Below, piece after piece: positions 23,662-32,130 of a DNA stretch of 64,000 nt. A program made the position numbers and the translations under genes. This DNA comes from Hominenteromicrobium sp900549945 (GTDB taxonomy: Bacteria; Bacillota; Clostridia; Oscillospirales; Acutalibacteraceae): positions 124,001 to 188,000 of the forward strand of contig CABRNK010000003.1 in NCBI GenBank assembly GCA_902472305.1, given 5' to 3'. How positions within the stretch are numbered: position 1 is the first letter of the stretch; every line of letters starts with the position of its first letter. The notes under the pieces were generated by a model. It saw only the letters and a program-made list of their open reading frames with translations. It searched no databases and was not told the origin of the DNA.

Positions 23662-26001
23662 TTGAAGGTAAAATCGACAAATAAGCTATTCAAGCGCTAT
23701 CTCATCAGTTTTTTCTGCGTCATTTCCCTGACCATCGCCCTTGTTGTCGTCATCGTGTTTTCCCTTTACTCCAATATGCAGATCAGCGCCTCGAAGGCGT
23801 ACTCGATCGGGCAGCTCGAACAGGTCTGCGAGATGACGAACCTGCTCTACGAGCAGATGCGCTCCGTGAGCAACCAGATCCTGCAAAGCGCCTCGACGAA
23901 CAGCTGCCTCGCCTCCACCAGCTTCGACCGGCTGAAGGAGACCTCGGCGGTCATCAAGCTGCGCGAAATGCAGACGGCAAACCCCTACGTGCGGTATGTC
24001 AGCTTCTATAATTCCGCCTCGAACCGTTTTGTTTCCAGCTCGACGGCAGATTTCCTCACGGACGCAGACATCGAATACTATTACGACCTGCTCTCCGACC
24101 CGTACGGTGACGCCTGCACGCTGCGGCTGATCGGTGCGAACTACGCGACGCAGCAGATGAAAACGAAATACGTCTATTCCTTTATCTTCGAGCTCAAGGT
24201 GCGCAACTCCGGCGAGCCGGATCTCGCGGTCATCGACGTGGATGAGGGCTATTTCTCGCAGGCTATCAGCAATCTGCGCACGACGAACGGCTTTCAGCAG
24301 GTTCTTCTGCTCGACCGGGAGGGTCACGTCTTTTCCTCCAACACCGTCTACGACGATGCGCAGAGCTTTACGCAGTCCACCTACATCAGCCTTGACGTCG
24401 ACGCACTTCCGGAGCTGACCGGCACCTCCGGCTCCTTCTCCCAGACGCTCGGCGACGGAACGAGCGCGCTCGTCACCTACGCGCGCTCCGATACCTCGGG
24501 CTTTACGATTTTGAATATCGTCCCCTATTCAAATATTTTCAGCGGCCTGCCGCAGATTGCCGTGCTCACGCTGCTTTCCGGCCTCGTCGTTTTGGCCGTC
24601 GGCACCATTATTTCCTACCGCACCAGCGCGCGCCTCTCCGCGCCGATCGAGGTGCTCTACCGCAACTACGTCAAAAAGCCCTCGACAGACCGCCGCGCCG
24701 GCAACGAGCTCGACCAGCTCAGCCGCGCGTTTTCCGAGATGTACGCGAAAGCCGACAAGCTCGAGCAGGGGCTGATCTCCTCCTATTCCGACTCCAAAAA
24801 GCGCATTTTGCAGCGGCTTCTGCACGGCGAATCGGCGCAGATCCCGAACCACCTCGAGGTATACCAGAAATTCGGCATCAACCTGCTCGCCCCGTATTAC
24901 TGCATAATCATGGTCAACTGCGTATCGCGCGAGAACGCGCTCGGCCCGGACGATTCCAACTATTTCATTTGCAGCTATGCGCTGGAAAACATCGTCAGCG
25001 AGGTTGCCGGGCATTTCGGCAGCATTTCCACCTACCGAAACTCGAAAAACATGCTCGCCGTGCTGCTCCCGCTGCGCCGAAACGAGTACCCGAAGCGCAT
25101 GGATACCGAGCTGCACCGGATCGTGGACGTGATGGCCGAAGAATTTGATATGGAGACGACGATCTGTGTCGGCAACATCGTGGAGACAGCCGACAACATC
25201 AACATGTGCTACGAGGCGACCACCATTGCGCTCGAATCCTCCGCCATCCGCAATCACGGCAAGGTGTTCTTTGCCGACGAGGTTTCCCAGACGATGAACC
25301 TCAACCAGTACCACAACAAGCTGCACATCAAGCTCGCCGAGCACATCCGCAGCGAGGACCTCGACGCCTGCTCGCAGGAGTTCGACCTCGCGCTCTCCTA
25401 TATGAACAACGTAAGCTTCGTGACCGCGATCACCTATTTCAACCACGTGATGATGACGCTGATGGACAGCTTTTCCTCCACCTTCTCGGACGACGACACG
25501 TACCGCCTCCTGATCGACAAGCTCAACGAGATCAACCGCAGCCTGCCGAATGTCTACATGCTGCGCTTAAAGTGCATGGAGTTCATCACGATCCTCACCC
25601 GCCACCTGAGTCTGAGCCGCCGCTACGGCAACGAGCAGGCCGCGGAGACGGCGCGCCAGTACATCGACAAGAATTACGCGAACCCCGACCTCTCCCTGCG
25701 GATGCTTGCCGACATGGTCGGCCTCTCTCCCGCCTACTTCGGCAAAATCTTTACGGCGCACACGACGTATTCCTTCAACGACTACCTGACGAACACCCGC
25801 ATGAAAAAGGCCGTGCAGCTTCTCGAGGAAACGAAGCTGCCGATCAGTCAGATCAGCGAAGCCATCGGCATTTTGAATACGAACTATTTCTATTCCGTCT
25901 TTAAGCGGAAATTCGGCATGACGCCGCTCGCCTACCGGCGCTCAAAGTCCGGCGTGGCGGCCGACACGCCAGACCACACAGCCCCCACAGACGAGACCTA
26001 A
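23662..26001 (+). CDS. Membrane-anchored AraC-family sensor/regulator (YesN/LplR type)
   Basis: A 779-residue one-protein sensor that probably activates the divergent importer operon. Residues 13-37 form a first membrane helix (FFCVISLTIALVVVIVFSLY). Residues 38-295 form an extracellular sensor, likely Cache-like. A second helix lies at about 298-320 (VLTLLSGLVVLAVGTIISY). A cytosolic linker follows, and residues 663-765 form two helix-turn-helix motifs of the AraC type (LSLRMLADMVGLSPAYFGKIF; PISQISEAIGILNTNYFYSVF). The start is TTG at 23662, fixed by GGGAGGA seven bases before it. The gene is divergent from the GH28-linked importer, the usual arrangement in pectin-use loci. The ligand is unknown. 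Confidence 0.88.
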   Translation: MKVKSTNKLFKRYLISFFCVISLTIALVVVIVFSLYSNMQISASKAYSIGQLEQVCEMTNLLYEQMRSVSNQILQSASTNSCLASTSFDRLKETSAVIKLREMQTANPYVRYVSFYNSASNRFVSSSTADFLTDADIEYYYDLLSDPYGDACTLRLIGANYATQQMKTKYVYSFIFELKVRNSGEPDLAVIDVDEGYFSQAISNLRTTNGFQQVLLLDREGHVFSSNTVYDDAQSFTQSTYISLDVDALPELTGTSGSFSQTLGDGTSALVTYARSDTSGFTILNIVPYSNIFSGLPQIAVLTLLSGLVVLAVGTIISYRTSARLSAPIEVLYRNYVKKPSTDRRAGNELDQLSRAFSEMYAKADKLEQGLISSYSDSKKRILQRLLHGESAQIPNHLEVYQKFGINLLAPYYCIIMVNCVSRENALGPDDSNYFICSYALENIVSEVAGHFGSISTYRNSKNMLAVLLPLRRNEYPKRMDTELHRIVDVMAEEFDMETTICVGNIVETADNINMCYEATTIALESSAIRNHGKVFFADEVSQTMNLNQYHNKLHIKLAEHIRSEDLDACSQEFDLALSYMNNVSFVTAITYFNHVMMTLMDSFSSTFSDDDTYRLLIDKLNEINRSLPNVYMLRLKCMEFITILTRHLSLSRRYGNEQAAETARQYIDKNYANPDLSLRMLADMVGLSPAYFGKIFTAHTTYSFNDYLTNTRMKKAVQLLEETKLPISQISEAIGILNTNYFYSVFKRKFGMTPLAYRRSKSGVAADTPDHTAPTDET

Positions 26002-26005
26002 GCGA

Positions 26006-26041
26006 AAAGAGCTGCCCCGGCACAGACCGAAGCAGCTCTTT
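26006..26041. terminator. Terminator between the AraC-type and methyltransferase genes
   Basis: A 10-bp stem (aaagagctgc at 26006-26015 with gcagctcttt at 26032-26041) is followed by tcttcattt on the plus strand. It lies between convergent genes and probably works in both directions. Confidence 0.8.
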
Positions 26042-26047
26042 CTTCAT

Positions 26048-26839
26048 TTATATTGTTCGGTGCGGCAGCACCGCCTTTTCTGCCGGCGGCTTTTGCGCGA
26101 CCAAGAGGAACCTGTGGGTTGCGGCCTCCAGCACGCCCTTGGCGTCGAGAATCCGCTGCGCATCATACAGGCGGCCGAGGCAGCGCCCGACTGAAAAATC
26201 CGGAAATTCCCACTCGATGATCTTTGCGAACCAGACCAGCGCGCCCACATCGTAGAAGCGAATGCTGGAAAACGCCTCCTCGCCCCGCAGAAGCTCAAAG
26301 CCGGCGCGTGCAAACCGCGCGCACACCTTGTCGAGATACTGCTCCGGATACGGCATTTTTGTGCCGGGCAGGAGCAGCTCCACCAAGCCGCGGTCGTTTT
26401 CCGCGCCGACCTGCTGCGTGATGAAGATCCCGCCGGGCTTTAAAATGCGGTGCAGCTCTGCAGCGTCGAAATCGCCGTGTCGGTTGACGACTATGTCGAA
26501 CGACGCGTCGCCGAACGGCAGCCTTGAAACATCGTCGGCCGCGCGGAAATCGACGCCGAGCGGCAGCAAAACCGACCGGCAAAGCGCGATATTCGGCGGA
26601 TAGCCCTCGGTTGCGCTCGTGTTTTCAGGCGGGTGGCGCAGCGTCAGGAGGAATTCCCCGCCGCCCGTATCAATGTCCAGAAGGCGTTTAGCCGGCCGCA
26701 GATATGCGCGCACAACCGCCTCGTAATCCCACGGCAGATCCCCATCCTCCTCGTACCGCCCCGCGATGTGGGAAAAATCCCACCCATGTATATGCGCCGC
26801 ACGTTCCTCGCGCAGCCACTGTTCCTTTCGTGTCTCCAA
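26048..26839 (-). CDS. Class I SAM-dependent methyltransferase
   Basis: A 263-residue cytosolic methyltransferase. Motif I is LLDIDTGGGEFLL at about residues 53-65, the acidic end of strand 2 is ATEGYPPN, and motif II/III lies around SFDIVVNRHGDF with ELHRILKPGGIFITQQVG. The N-terminal HIHGWDFSHIAGRYEEDGDLPWDY is typical of a clostridial subgroup of unassigned substrate. The start is TTG at 26839, with GGGAG eight bases upstream. A 9-bp inverted repeat abuts this ribosome site. Confidence 0.8.
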   Translation of the reverse strand: METRKEQWLREERAAHIHGWDFSHIAGRYEEDGDLPWDYEAVVRAYLRPAKRLLDIDTGGGEFLLTLRHPPENTSATEGYPPNIALCRSVLLPLGVDFRAADDVSRLPFGDASFDIVVNRHGDFDAAELHRILKPGGIFITQQVGAENDRGLVELLLPGTKMPYPEQYLDKVCARFARAGFELLRGEEAFSSIRFYDVGALVWFAKIIEWEFPDFSVGRCLGRLYDAQRILDAKGVLEAATHRFLLVAQKPPAEKAVLPHRTI

Positions 26840-26852
26840 TTTTTCCGCTCCC

Positions 26853-26878
26853 TTTCATAATTTGATGCCATTATGAAA
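26853..26878. repeat. Inverted repeat upstream of the methyltransferase start
   Basis: The 9-bp arms tttcataat (26853-26861) and attatgaaa (26870-26878) are separated by eight bases and directly adjoin the GGGAG ribosome site (26848-26852). It could be an operator or a translation-controlling hairpin. The rest of 26879-27104 shows no gene or clear motif. Confidence 0.5.
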
Positions 26879-27104
26879 CCGGTGCAGGACAGGACGGCCC
26901 TTTTTATGCCCGATGCAATCCGCCGTCAGATCGTCTGCACCGGGCCGTTACCTCGAACAGCCTGCATTTTTGCATCCACCGCCTTTCTGCAATCAGTATA
27001 CAGGCTTCGCCACGGTTTGTCCAGCGCATTTTACCCTGTATCCGCTTCCCCACGGATGCTTCGCCGAAGCGCCTGACCGCCCCCCTGCCTGCCGCAGGAT
27101 GCAG

Positions 27105-27134
27105 AAAGGGCGGAAGCACAAGCCTCCGCCCTTT
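27105..27134 (-). terminator. Terminator of the flavodiiron gene
   Basis: A 10-bp stem (aaagggcgga at 27105-27114 with tccgcccttt at 27125-27134) lies about 40 bp past the stop. The T-run is short (TTTCTGC). Confidence 0.65.
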
Positions 27135-27175
27135 TGTGTGCAGCCGTTTCGGGCCGCCTCGGTTTTATTTCGAAA

Positions 27176-29032
27176 TTACTGGAGCTTTTCGAAATCCGCC
27201 GCGCCGTGCTTGCAGAGCGGGCAGATGAAATCCGCCGGCAACGGGTCGCCCTCATAGATATAACCGCAGATCTTGCAGACATACCCAGTCTTTTTCTCCG
27301 TGACGACCGGCTTCGGCTTGATGTGGTCGAAGTAGAACTGATAGGTGACGCAGGGCACGTCGGAAAGCGTGACAGCCTCGGTCACGTCGGCGATGAAGAG
27401 CGTGTGCGTGCCGCAGTCCACGGCCTGCAGAACCTTGCCGGAAATCACCGCGCAGACGGCCTCTGCAATGTAGCGCAGCCCGTTCGCCGTGCGCGGCGAC
27501 GACGCATCGCCGGCAAACTTATCGGTATCCTTGCCGCTCACAAAGCCGAAGCGCTTGAACACGTCGAACTGCGCTTCCTCGCTGAGCAGGGAGATGTTAA
27601 AAAGCCCCGTGCGCAGGATCATATCGTGCGTGAAATTATTTTTATTGACCGCGATCGAGATGCGGTTCGGCGTATTTGTGACCTGCATCACGGTGTTGAT
27701 GATACAGCCGTTGTCGCGGCCGCCGTCGCGCGCCGTCAGCACATAGAGGCCGTACGGCACCTTGAGCAGCGCGTTGACGTCGATTTCGCCGCCGCTCGCG
27801 GCCGTTTCGGCCGCCTCCGCATGCGTTTTCGGCATATCGGCGGCAATCGTTTCAGCCAGTGCTTCCAGTTCCTCAAGGTTCTGCGCCTTAACGGCGGAGC
27901 GGATCGACACGGTCTTTTCGATGAACGTGACGCCGCCGCACTTTTCGAGCTGCTTCCTCATCAGGTTGCCGCTGGTCGGCGCCCACGAGCCGTTCTCGAT
28001 CAGCGCGACCTTGCGGTTCGAAATGTTGTGCGCGACGAGGTCGGAGATCAGCGCCTCCATCGTGACGAAGATCCCGGCGTTATAGGTCGTCGAGGCAAAG
28101 ACCAGATGGCTCCAGCGGAAAGCCGCCGCGATAATCTCGGAGGCCGGCGTGACCGAGACGTCAAACATTACGGTTTCCACGCCGCGGTCGCGCAGGCGGC
28201 TGGAAAGGATCTCCGCCGCCATGGCCGTATTGCCGTAAACCGACGCATACGCGATCATGACGCCGTTCTTCTCCGGCTTGTAGCTGCTCCAAAGCAGGTA
28301 TTTCCCGATGAAGTCGCCGATATTGCGCCGCCAGACAAACCCGTGCAGCGGGCAGATCATCTGGATGTCGAGGCCGGAGGCCTTTTTCAGCAGCGTCTGG
28401 ACCTGCGTGCCGTATTTGCCGACGATATTCGTGTAATAGCGGCGCGCCTCGTCGAGATAATCGCGCTCGAAATCGACCTCATCGGCGAAAATCGCGCCGT
28501 TCAGCGCGCCGAAGCTGCCGAACGCATCGGCCGAGAAAAGAATCTTATCGGTCATATCGTAAGAGACCATAACCTCCGGCCAGTGCACCATCGGCGCCAT
28601 CACAAACGTGAGCTTGTGGCGGCCGGTTTCCAGCACGTCGCCCTCCGCGACAACATGGGCGTAGGCGTCAATATCGAAAGTGAAGAACTGCTTGATCATG
28701 CCGACAATCTTTGTGTTGCAGACGATCTTTACCTGCGGATAGCGCGCGACAAGCTCCTGCAGCGTGGCGGAGTGGTCGGGCTCCATGTGGTGCACCACGA
28801 TATAATCAAGCGGGCGGCCGTTGAGCTCGTGCTCGACGTTCTCAAAGAATACGCCGCTCACAGCCTTATCGACCGTATCGAACAGCACGGTCTTTTCGTC
28901 CTTGAGCAGATACGAGTTGTAGGAAACGCCCTGCGGCACGCTGTAGACGCCCTCAAACATGGCGAGACGACGGTCGTTGCCGCCGACCCAGACGAGATCC
29001 TCCCGAATCTTTTTTGTACAATACATTTTCAT
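27176..29032 (-). CDS. Four-domain flavodiiron protein (FDP with flavin reductase and rubredoxin)
   Basis: Oxygen- or NO-reducing flavodiiron enzyme of anaerobes, 618 residues. Residues 1-250 form the metallo-beta-lactamase-like diiron domain with ligands in HMEPDH (82-87), VHWPE (H150), SADAFG (D169) and CPLHGFVW (H230). Residues 258-395 form a flavodoxin domain (AYASVYGNTAMAAEIL). Residues 420-570 form a flavin-reductase-like FMN-binding domain (GLYVLTARDG, NKNNFTHDMIL). Residues 580-618 form a short rubredoxin (YVCKICGYIYEG...ICPLCKHG). The fusion puts a complete NAD(P)H-to-oxygen electron chain in one chain, which is inference. It has its own promoter and is divergent from a small XRE regulator. 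Confidence 0.9.
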   Translation of the reverse strand: MKMYCTKKIREDLVWVGGNDRRLAMFEGVYSVPQGVSYNSYLLKDEKTVLFDTVDKAVSGVFFENVEHELNGRPLDYIVVHHMEPDHSATLQELVARYPQVKIVCNTKIVGMIKQFFTFDIDAYAHVVAEGDVLETGRHKLTFVMAPMVHWPEVMVSYDMTDKILFSADAFGSFGALNGAIFADEVDFERDYLDEARRYYTNIVGKYGTQVQTLLKKASGLDIQMICPLHGFVWRRNIGDFIGKYLLWSSYKPEKNGVMIAYASVYGNTAMAAEILSSRLRDRGVETVMFDVSVTPASEIIAAAFRWSHLVFASTTYNAGIFVTMEALISDLVAHNISNRKVALIENGSWAPTSGNLMRKQLEKCGGVTFIEKTVSIRSAVKAQNLEELEALAETIAADMPKTHAEAAETAASGGEIDVNALLKVPYGLYVLTARDGGRDNGCIINTVMQVTNTPNRISIAVNKNNFTHDMILRTGLFNISLLSEEAQFDVFKRFGFVSGKDTDKFAGDASSPRTANGLRYIAEAVCAVISGKVLQAVDCGTHTLFIADVTEAVTLSDVPCVTYQFYFDHIKPKPVVTEKKTGYVCKICGYIYEGDPLPADFICPLCKHGAADFEKLQ

Positions 29033-29119
29033 TCACCAGTCCCTTTCTCATGCAGGCAGAAAACTGCGGTACAGCATTTCCCGGTCCTTTCGCGCATCGC
29101 GGGCATTTCGCCGCAGCGT

Positions 29120-29135
29120 CATTTCCCGGGAAATG
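29120..29135. promoter_or_regulatory. 16-bp palindrome in the flavodiiron leader
   Basis: The perfect palindrome catttcccgggaaatg lies 10-30 nt after the predicted transcription start of the flavodiiron gene. This is a good position for a repressor operator, possibly for the divergent XRE protein. Confidence 0.5.
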
Positions 29136-29152
29136 GAATTTTCTTTATTTCC

Positions 29153-29181
29153 ATTATAATACAGGATTCTCTAAAAATCAA
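29153..29181 (-). promoter_or_regulatory. Promoter of the flavodiiron gene
   Basis: TTGATT (29176-29181) and a perfect TATAAT (29153-29158) are 17 bp apart on the minus strand. The -35 region overlaps a short inverted repeat (aatcaatagtgatt). Confidence 0.78.
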
Positions 29182-29256
29182 TAGTGATTCTTATTTTTAT
29201 GCCTACAATTATTTTTCCGAAAAAACAGGAAATTATGCGCATTTGAGATTTTTCAA

Positions 29257-29285
29257 TTGATTTTCCCTCTGCCTTCGCGTATAAT
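29257..29285 (+). promoter_or_regulatory. Promoter of the small XRE regulator
   Basis: TTGATT (29257-29262) and TATAAT (29280-29285) are exactly 17 bp apart, 35 bp upstream of the ATG. It is back-to-back with the flavodiiron promoter. Confidence 0.8.
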
Positions 29286-29319
29286 AACTTTGTATCACAA
29301 ACGGAAAGGCGGCGTTCGC

Positions 29320-29568
29320 ATGCGCATCCGAAAAAAAGCACTCGGCGATAAAAATCTGATCGGGGCGCGCATCGAAGCCGCACGCCGTACCCGCGGCATG
29401 AAGCAGAAAGAACTGCTTGCACAGCTGCAGGTGCGCGGTGTCGATCTCAACGCCTCCGCCCTCTCAAAGCTCGAAGGGCAGCTGCGCATCGTGACCGACG
29501 TCGAGCTGCTCGCTTTCGCGGAAATCCTCGACGTGGACGTGATGTGGCTGCTCACGGGCAAGGAATAA
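29320..29568 (+). CDS. Small XRE-family helix-turn-helix regulator
   Basis: An 82-residue DNA-binding protein made almost entirely of a Cro/C1-type helix-turn-helix: IGARIEAARRTRGMKQKELL, then VRGVDLNASALSKLEGQLR for the recognition helix and ELLAFAEILDVDVMWLLTGKE at the end. The ATG at 29320 has GGAAAGGCGG upstream. It is divergent from the flavodiiron gene with only about 290 bp between the start codons, so it is a natural candidate for its control. No ligand-binding domain is present. Confidence 0.85.
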   Translation: MRIRKKALGDKNLIGARIEAARRTRGMKQKELLAQLQVRGVDLNASALSKLEGQLRIVTDVELLAFAEILDVDVMWLLTGKE

Positions 29569-29626
29569 GCCCCGCTTCAAGAGTACGCGCAGCGCTCTCC
29601 TTAGGATAAAGGAACAGAAAGCACAA

Positions 29627-29662
29627 AAAATCCGGAAAAGCCGATCGGCCTTTCCGGATTTT
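29627..29662. terminator. Bidirectional terminator between XRE gene and secF
   Basis: A long stem with two small mismatches (29627-29643 with 29646-29662) has A-rich sequence on its left and T-rich sequence on its right. It can end both the XRE and secDF transcripts. Confidence 0.82.
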
Positions 29663-29670
29663 CTATTTTC

Positions 29671-30603
29671 TCACTTCTTTTTTGCCTTGTGAACCGCCCA
29701 AACCGTGTAGAGCGGCGCCGCAATGCAGATCGAGGAGTAACAGCCGACCACAACGCCCACCATCATCGGGAGTGCGAAGGTCTTGACCGTCGTCAGGCCG
29801 TAGGCCGCCGCCACAATATAGATGACAAGCAGCGCGAGGAACGTCGTCAGCGACGTCAGGATCGAGCGCGTCATCGTCTGGTTGAGGCTCTTGTTCACGA
29901 TGCCCGGCAGCGCGTCCACGCTCTTCGTCGGCTCCAGCCTGCGGTTCTCACGGATACGGTCGTAAATGACGATCGTATCGTTCAGCGAGTAGCCGAGGAT
30001 GGTCAGGATCACGGCGATAAAAATATCATTGATCGAGAAGCCGAAAATGACAAACGCAAAGAAAACGAGCAGCACGTCGTGCAGCAGTGCGATAATCGCC
30101 GTCACGCCAGCCGAAAGGCCGCCGATCTTGCGGAAGCGCAGCGCGATGTACACGAGCAAAATCACAAACGTAATCACCATGCAGACGAGGCACTTCTGGA
30201 AGAAGCGCGCGCCCATCGTCGGGTCCACAGAGCTGGATTCCACAACGGCAAAGGTGCGGTCCGCATACGCATCGGAAAGCGTCTGCGCGATCTCCTGCTG
30301 CTCCTCCAGCGAAACGGCCTCGTTGCCCGCAAAGGACACCGTGACCTGATAGCCCTCCTCACTGAGGCTCTGGTTTGTCGCAACGGAAACATTACGGCCC
30401 GTGGCCTCCTGCACCAGAGACGCGATCTCGTTGGAATCGACGTCGCCGTCCACTGAGTAGCGGATCATCGCGCCGCCCGCAAACTGCAAATCGAGCTTCG
30501 GGCCGATCACAATCGTGCAGACAAGGCCGATCACGAGCAGGGCAATCGAAACGGCAAAGAAAATTTTCTTGTTCTTGTAAAAATCGATGTTAAACTTTTT
30601 CAT
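29671..30603 (-). CDS. secF: Protein translocase subunit SecF
   Basis: Membrane subunit of the Sec translocon accessory complex that uses the proton or ion gradient to pull preproteins outward. The 310-residue protein has an N-terminal helix (IFFAVSIALLVIGLVCTIV), the conserved DLQFAGGAMIRY segment, and five C-terminal helices of the RND/patched fold with FGFSINDIFIAVILTILGYSLNDTIVIYDRIREN. It overlaps secD by 4 bp (ATGA), so the two are coupled. Confidence 0.95.
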   Translation of the reverse strand: MKKFNIDFYKNKKIFFAVSIALLVIGLVCTIVIGPKLDLQFAGGAMIRYSVDGDVDSNEIASLVQEATGRNVSVATNQSLSEEGYQVTVSFAGNEAVSLEEQQEIAQTLSDAYADRTFAVVESSSVDPTMGARFFQKCLVCMVITFVILLVYIALRFRKIGGLSAGVTAIIALLHDVLLVFFAFVIFGFSINDIFIAVILTILGYSLNDTIVIYDRIRENRRLEPTKSVDALPGIVNKSLNQTMTRSILTSLTTFLALLVIYIVAAAYGLTTVKTFALPMMVGVVVGCYSSICIAAPLYTVWAVHKAKKK

Positions 30604-32012
30604 GCCTTATCCGAACCTCCAAACAGCCATTTTTTGCGAAGCGGCTTGAAGCCGGAGAGAGACTTGATCATCAGGCGCGAGAAGAAAACGCCCATAATGA
30701 AGTTGCCGATCACGCCGACCAGCAGCGTATAGCCGAAGGAATAGATCGCGCCGGTTGTGGACGCGCCGAAAAGCTGCGAGAGGATATTCGACGGGCCGAA
30801 CACGCCGATCAGCATCAGCGCCACGATCATGATCGTGATGTTGCCGTCGATGATCGACCACAGGCTGTTCGAGCAGCCCCGCTGGATCGCGCCGTCGAGC
30901 GTCTTGCCGGTTGCAAGCTCTTCCTTGATGCGGCTTGCCGTGATGATGTTCGCATCGACGCCCACGCCGATCGAAAGGATGATGCCCGCAATACCCGGCA
31001 GCGTCATCGTGAAGCTGTTCGCAAACGGGAAAAAGCCGGAAACTGCCGCAAAGGTGATCGCCATCTGACCGAGCAGCGTCAGCATCGCCACAAAGCCCGG
31101 CAGGCGGAACACGAGGATCATGAAAACGCCGATCACGCCGAAGGCGATCACGCCCGCCACCATCATGGCGTCCAGCGACTTCATGCCGATCGTCGGGTTC
31201 ACCGTGCTGAAGTTCGAGGTCTCAAGCGCAAACGGAAGCGCGCCGCCCTGAATCTTCGCGGCAAGCTCCGAGGCACTTTCCGCCGTGAAGTTGCCGGTGA
31301 TCGAGGCCTTGCCGTCCGTGATGACCGCGTTGACCGTCGGGTAAGAGATCATGATGTCGTCCATCCAAATTGAAATCGTCTTGCCCTTAAGGCGCTCCGT
31401 CGCGTCGGCAAACTTCTTCGTGCCCTCCTCCGAGAGCGTCAGGGAAATCGCGTAGGTGTAGCTGCCGGTGGTGGAATCCTGCTGCATAACCGGCACCGCC
31501 TCGGTGACGTCGCTGCCCTCAAGGATAACGTTCTCCGCCGTCGTTCCCTTCGGCGTTTCATAAACGATATTGCCCGCGTCGTCCGTCGTCTGGGTCTCGT
31601 ACTCCATGCCCTCGCGGAAGGTCAGAAGCGCCGTTGCGGAAATCTCTTCAATCGCCGTCTCAGGGTCGAAGCTCGACTCGTCGCTCCGCCACGGGAAGCG
31701 GACGATAATCCGGTCATTCGCCTCATCCGTATAGATCTCGTAGTCCGTGATGCTCTTGGACACCATGCGCAGCTCGATAATCGCCTTGGCCGCCTCAAGC
31801 TGCTCCGCCGTCGCATCAATGCCGTCCGCCGGGCTGAAGGTCGCCTCCACGCCGCCGCGAATGTCGATGCCCCATCGTATATCGCTGACGCCCTTAATCC
31901 ACGTATTCTTCGTATCGCCGTTCTGCGTATAAACGCCGAAGATCGCCGTATAGCTGAGCACGAGGATCAATGCCGCGATGATAAAAAACACAGGTTTCTT
32001 TACTCGCTTCAT
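30600..32012 (-). CDS. secD: Protein translocase subunit SecD
   Basis: Partner of SecF, 470 residues. The first helix (VFFIIAALILVLSYTAIFGVY) is followed by the conserved GIDIRGGVEATF motif and a large extracytoplasmic domain. The C-terminal helices contain GVGVDANIITASRIKEE and the end motif GVFFSRLMIKSLSG. The ATG at 32012 is preferred because GGAGG lies upstream and the usual N-terminus begins MKRVKKP; an upstream ATG at 32054 lacks a ribosome site. A 14-bp palindrome (32038-32051) lies in the leader. Confidence 0.93.
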   Translation of the reverse strand: MKRVKKPVFFIIAALILVLSYTAIFGVYTQNGDTKNTWIKGVSDIRWGIDIRGGVEATFSPADGIDATAEQLEAAKAIIELRMVSKSITDYEIYTDEANDRIIVRFPWRSDESSFDPETAIEEISATALLTFREGMEYETQTTDDAGNIVYETPKGTTAENVILEGSDVTEAVPVMQQDSTTGSYTYAISLTLSEEGTKKFADATERLKGKTISIWMDDIMISYPTVNAVITDGKASITGNFTAESASELAAKIQGGALPFALETSNFSTVNPTIGMKSLDAMMVAGVIAFGVIGVFMILVFRLPGFVAMLTLLGQMAITFAAVSGFFPFANSFTMTLPGIAGIILSIGVGVDANIITASRIKEELATGKTLDGAIQRGCSNSLWSIIDGNITIMIVALMLIGVFGPSNILSQLFGASTTGAIYSFGYTLLVGVIGNFIMGVFFSRLMIKSLSGFKPLRKKWLFGGSDKA

Positions 32013-32089
32013 CTTAATTATGTTCCTCCAGTGGATAAAGCCGCGCGGCTTCATCCGTTATGTATTCCGAAAGCTGTTCCAGTATATAA

Positions 32090-32115
32090 AGCAGGGTGGC
32101 AAGAACCACCCTGCT
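32090..32115 (-). terminator. Terminator after the ispH-S1 gene
   Basis: A 10-bp stem (agcagggtgg at 32090-32099 with ccaccctgct at 32106-32115) is followed by TTTATAT on the minus strand, 15 bp past the stop. It separates the ispH cluster from secDF. Confidence 0.75.
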
Positions 32116-32130
32116 ATTATGTGCTATGGA

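Noticed and set aside
27134..29260. A 708-codon open frame on the plus strand opposite the flavodiiron gene
   Set aside because: It has no domain or motif, is rich in Arg and His, and lies wholly antisense to a gene with clear catalytic residues. Long antisense frames are expected from the GC-rich third codon positions here.
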